A DNA stretch of 5,666 nt from DASRVA01 sp050732935 (lineage in GTDB: Bacteria > Gemmatimonadota > Gemmatimonadetes > JACCXV01 > JAHWKZ01), in the NCBI GenBank assembly GCA_050732935.1, contig JBOHRW010000186.1, forward strand, positions 1 through 5,666. Reading direction: 5' to 3'. This document shows positions 4,718 through 5,666 of the stretch, piece by piece. The stretch's first letter is position 1. Every line of letters begins with the position of its first letter. The position numbers and the translations under genes are program-made. The notes beneath the pieces are model-generated. The model did not search any database. It saw only the letters and a program-made list of their open reading frames with translations, and had not been told where the DNA came from.

Positions 4718-5666
4718 AGGACCCGTTCGCACGGCTCTCCGACGACGCGCGGGGCAAGCTTCGGAAGCGGAAGCATCCAGGCTGGGTCGAGCCGATGCTG
4801 GCGACCTTGACCGACGAGCCGTTCTCCGACGACGGCTGGATCTACGAGCGCAAGCTGGACGGCATCCGATGCCTCGCCTTCCGCAACGGCGACCGTGTGC
4901 GGCTCCTCTCGCGCAACGAGAAGGGCCAGAACGCCACCTACCCCGAGCTGGTCGACGCGATCGCCGCCCAGGAGACGTGCGACTTCATCGCCGACGGCGA
5001 GATCGTTGCCTTCGAAGGGGGCGTGACGAGCTTCTCCCGCCTCCAGGGGCGGATGAAGATCGCAGACGCCGAGAAGGCCCGTCGGTCGGGCGTGGCCGTG
5101 TACTACTATCTCTTCGATCTCGTCCACCTGAACGGTCGGGACACCACGCGGCTTCCCCTGCGGGACCGGAAGTCCCTGCTCGAGCGCGCGATCCGGTTCG
5201 AGGATCCGCTCCGCTTCTCCGCCCACCGGAACGCCGAGGGCGAGGCATATTTGGAGGAGGCCTGCCGCAAGGGTTGGGAGGGGCTGATCGCCAAGCGCGC
5301 GGACTCGACCTACGTCCACCGTCGCTCCCGGGACTGGCTCAAGCTCAAGTGCGTGGCGCGCCAGGAGTTCGTGGTAGGCGGATGGACCGAGCCGCGAGGG
5401 AGTCGAGTCGGACTGGGCGCTCTGCTGGTCGGCACCTACGACGACGGCGAGCTCCGGTATGCGGGAAAGGTCGGTACCGGGTACGACGACGAGACGCTGC
5501 GCGATCTCAGCGAGCGGCTGTCGTCCATGGAACGGAAGACACCGCCTTTCGGCGACCCGATCGGCATCTCCAGGAAGGGCGTCCACTGGGCCTCCCCCAG
5601 GCTCGTCGCGGAGGTCGGCTTCACCGAGTGGACGTCCGACGGGAAGCTCCGCCATCCGCGCTTCCT
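4714..5666 (+). CDS. ligD: ATP-dependent DNA ligase, LigD-type (partial at the 3' end)
   Basis: These are 317 codons of an ATP-dependent DNA ligase that seals double-strand breaks in non-homologous end joining. Nucleotidyltransferase motifs in order: motif I ERKLDGIR with the AMP-accepting Lys47, LLSRNEKG (64-71), motif III ADGE (93-96), motif IIIa YLFDLVHLNG (132-141), motif IV EGLIAKR with Lys194, and motif V WLKLKC (208-213). The OB-fold follows from about residue 218, with GALLVGTYDDGELRYAGKVGTGY. The last readable part, SPRLVAEVGFTEWTSDGKLRHPRF, is the usual segment just before LigD motif VI. The window edge cuts it there, so only a short tail is missing unless a polymerase domain follows. 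The ATG overlaps the TGA of the phosphoesterase gene (ATGA), implying translational coupling. The gene order PE then ligase equals the domain order of Pseudomonas-type LigD, as if that protein were split at its linker. Confidence 0.93.
   Translation, partial: MKDPFARLSDDARGKLRKRKHPGWVEPMLATLTDEPFSDDGWIYERKLDGIRCLAFRNGDRVRLLSRNEKGQNATYPELVDAIAAQETCDFIADGEIVAFEGGVTSFSRLQGRMKIADAEKARRSGVAVYYYLFDLVHLNGRDTTRLPLRDRKSLLERAIRFEDPLRFSAHRNAEGEAYLEEACRKGWEGLIAKRADSTYVHRRSRDWLKLKCVARQEFVVGGWTEPRGSRVGLGALLVGTYDDGELRYAGKVGTGYDDETLRDLSERLSSMERKTPPFGDPIGISRKGVHWASPRLVAEVGFTEWTSDGKLRHPRF

Noticed and set aside
4654..5655. 333-codon minus-strand frame opposite the ligase
   Set aside because: It is an antisense shadow. 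The plus strand has all the ligase motifs.
1..5666. CRISPR array, insertion sequence or defence island
   Set aside because: No spaced direct repeats, transposase motifs or terminal inverted repeats are visible. The TA pair alone does not make a defence island.

Overview
This is a GC-rich bacterial window whose coding frames mostly end codons in G or C. The gene set is a CopB-type copper ATPase, a VapBC module, and a LigD split into separate phosphoesterase and ligase genes. That suggests a free-living, high-GC soil or sediment lineage of the Acidobacteriota/Gemmatimonadota/Deltaproteobacteria sort. This placement is inference only, because the window holds no phylogenetic marker.

Layout: (1) Positions 3-764, minus strand, hold the N-terminal half of an AMP-forming adenylate-forming enzyme (acyl-CoA synthetase-like), cut by the window's left edge. 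(2) A short divergent intergenic region (765-834) separates it from a complete P1B-3 ATPase (835-2940, plus) with a His-rich N-terminus and a CPH metal site. (3) Directly after the ATPase is about 140 bp of coding-like sequence that lacks a start codon. It reads as the tail of a lost gene and is followed by an 11-bp tandem duplication. (4) On the minus strand, 3129-3769, is a vapBC toxin-antitoxin pair: antitoxin first, the two genes overlapping by 16 bp, with an AT-rich promoter/operator-like region just upstream of vapB. (5) A non-coding stretch (3770-3975) carries two clear inverted repeats. (6) A plus-strand operon for non-homologous end joining follows: a possible 46-aa small ORF (3976-4116), the LigD 3'-phosphoesterase as a stand-alone protein (4127-4717), and the ATP-dependent DNA ligase (4714 to the right edge), joined to the phosphoesterase gene by an ATGA overlap.

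The blocks look functionally independent: lipid/acyl activation, copper efflux, a TA module and DNA end repair. Within the last block, the phosphoesterase trims 3' ends and the ligase seals them, so the two would act in sequence. Ku and the LigD polymerase/primase domain are not in the window and may lie beyond the right edge. I see no convincing new system. The most interesting points are the small ORF and palindrome in front of the split ligD operon, and the orphan coding tail behind the ATPase.
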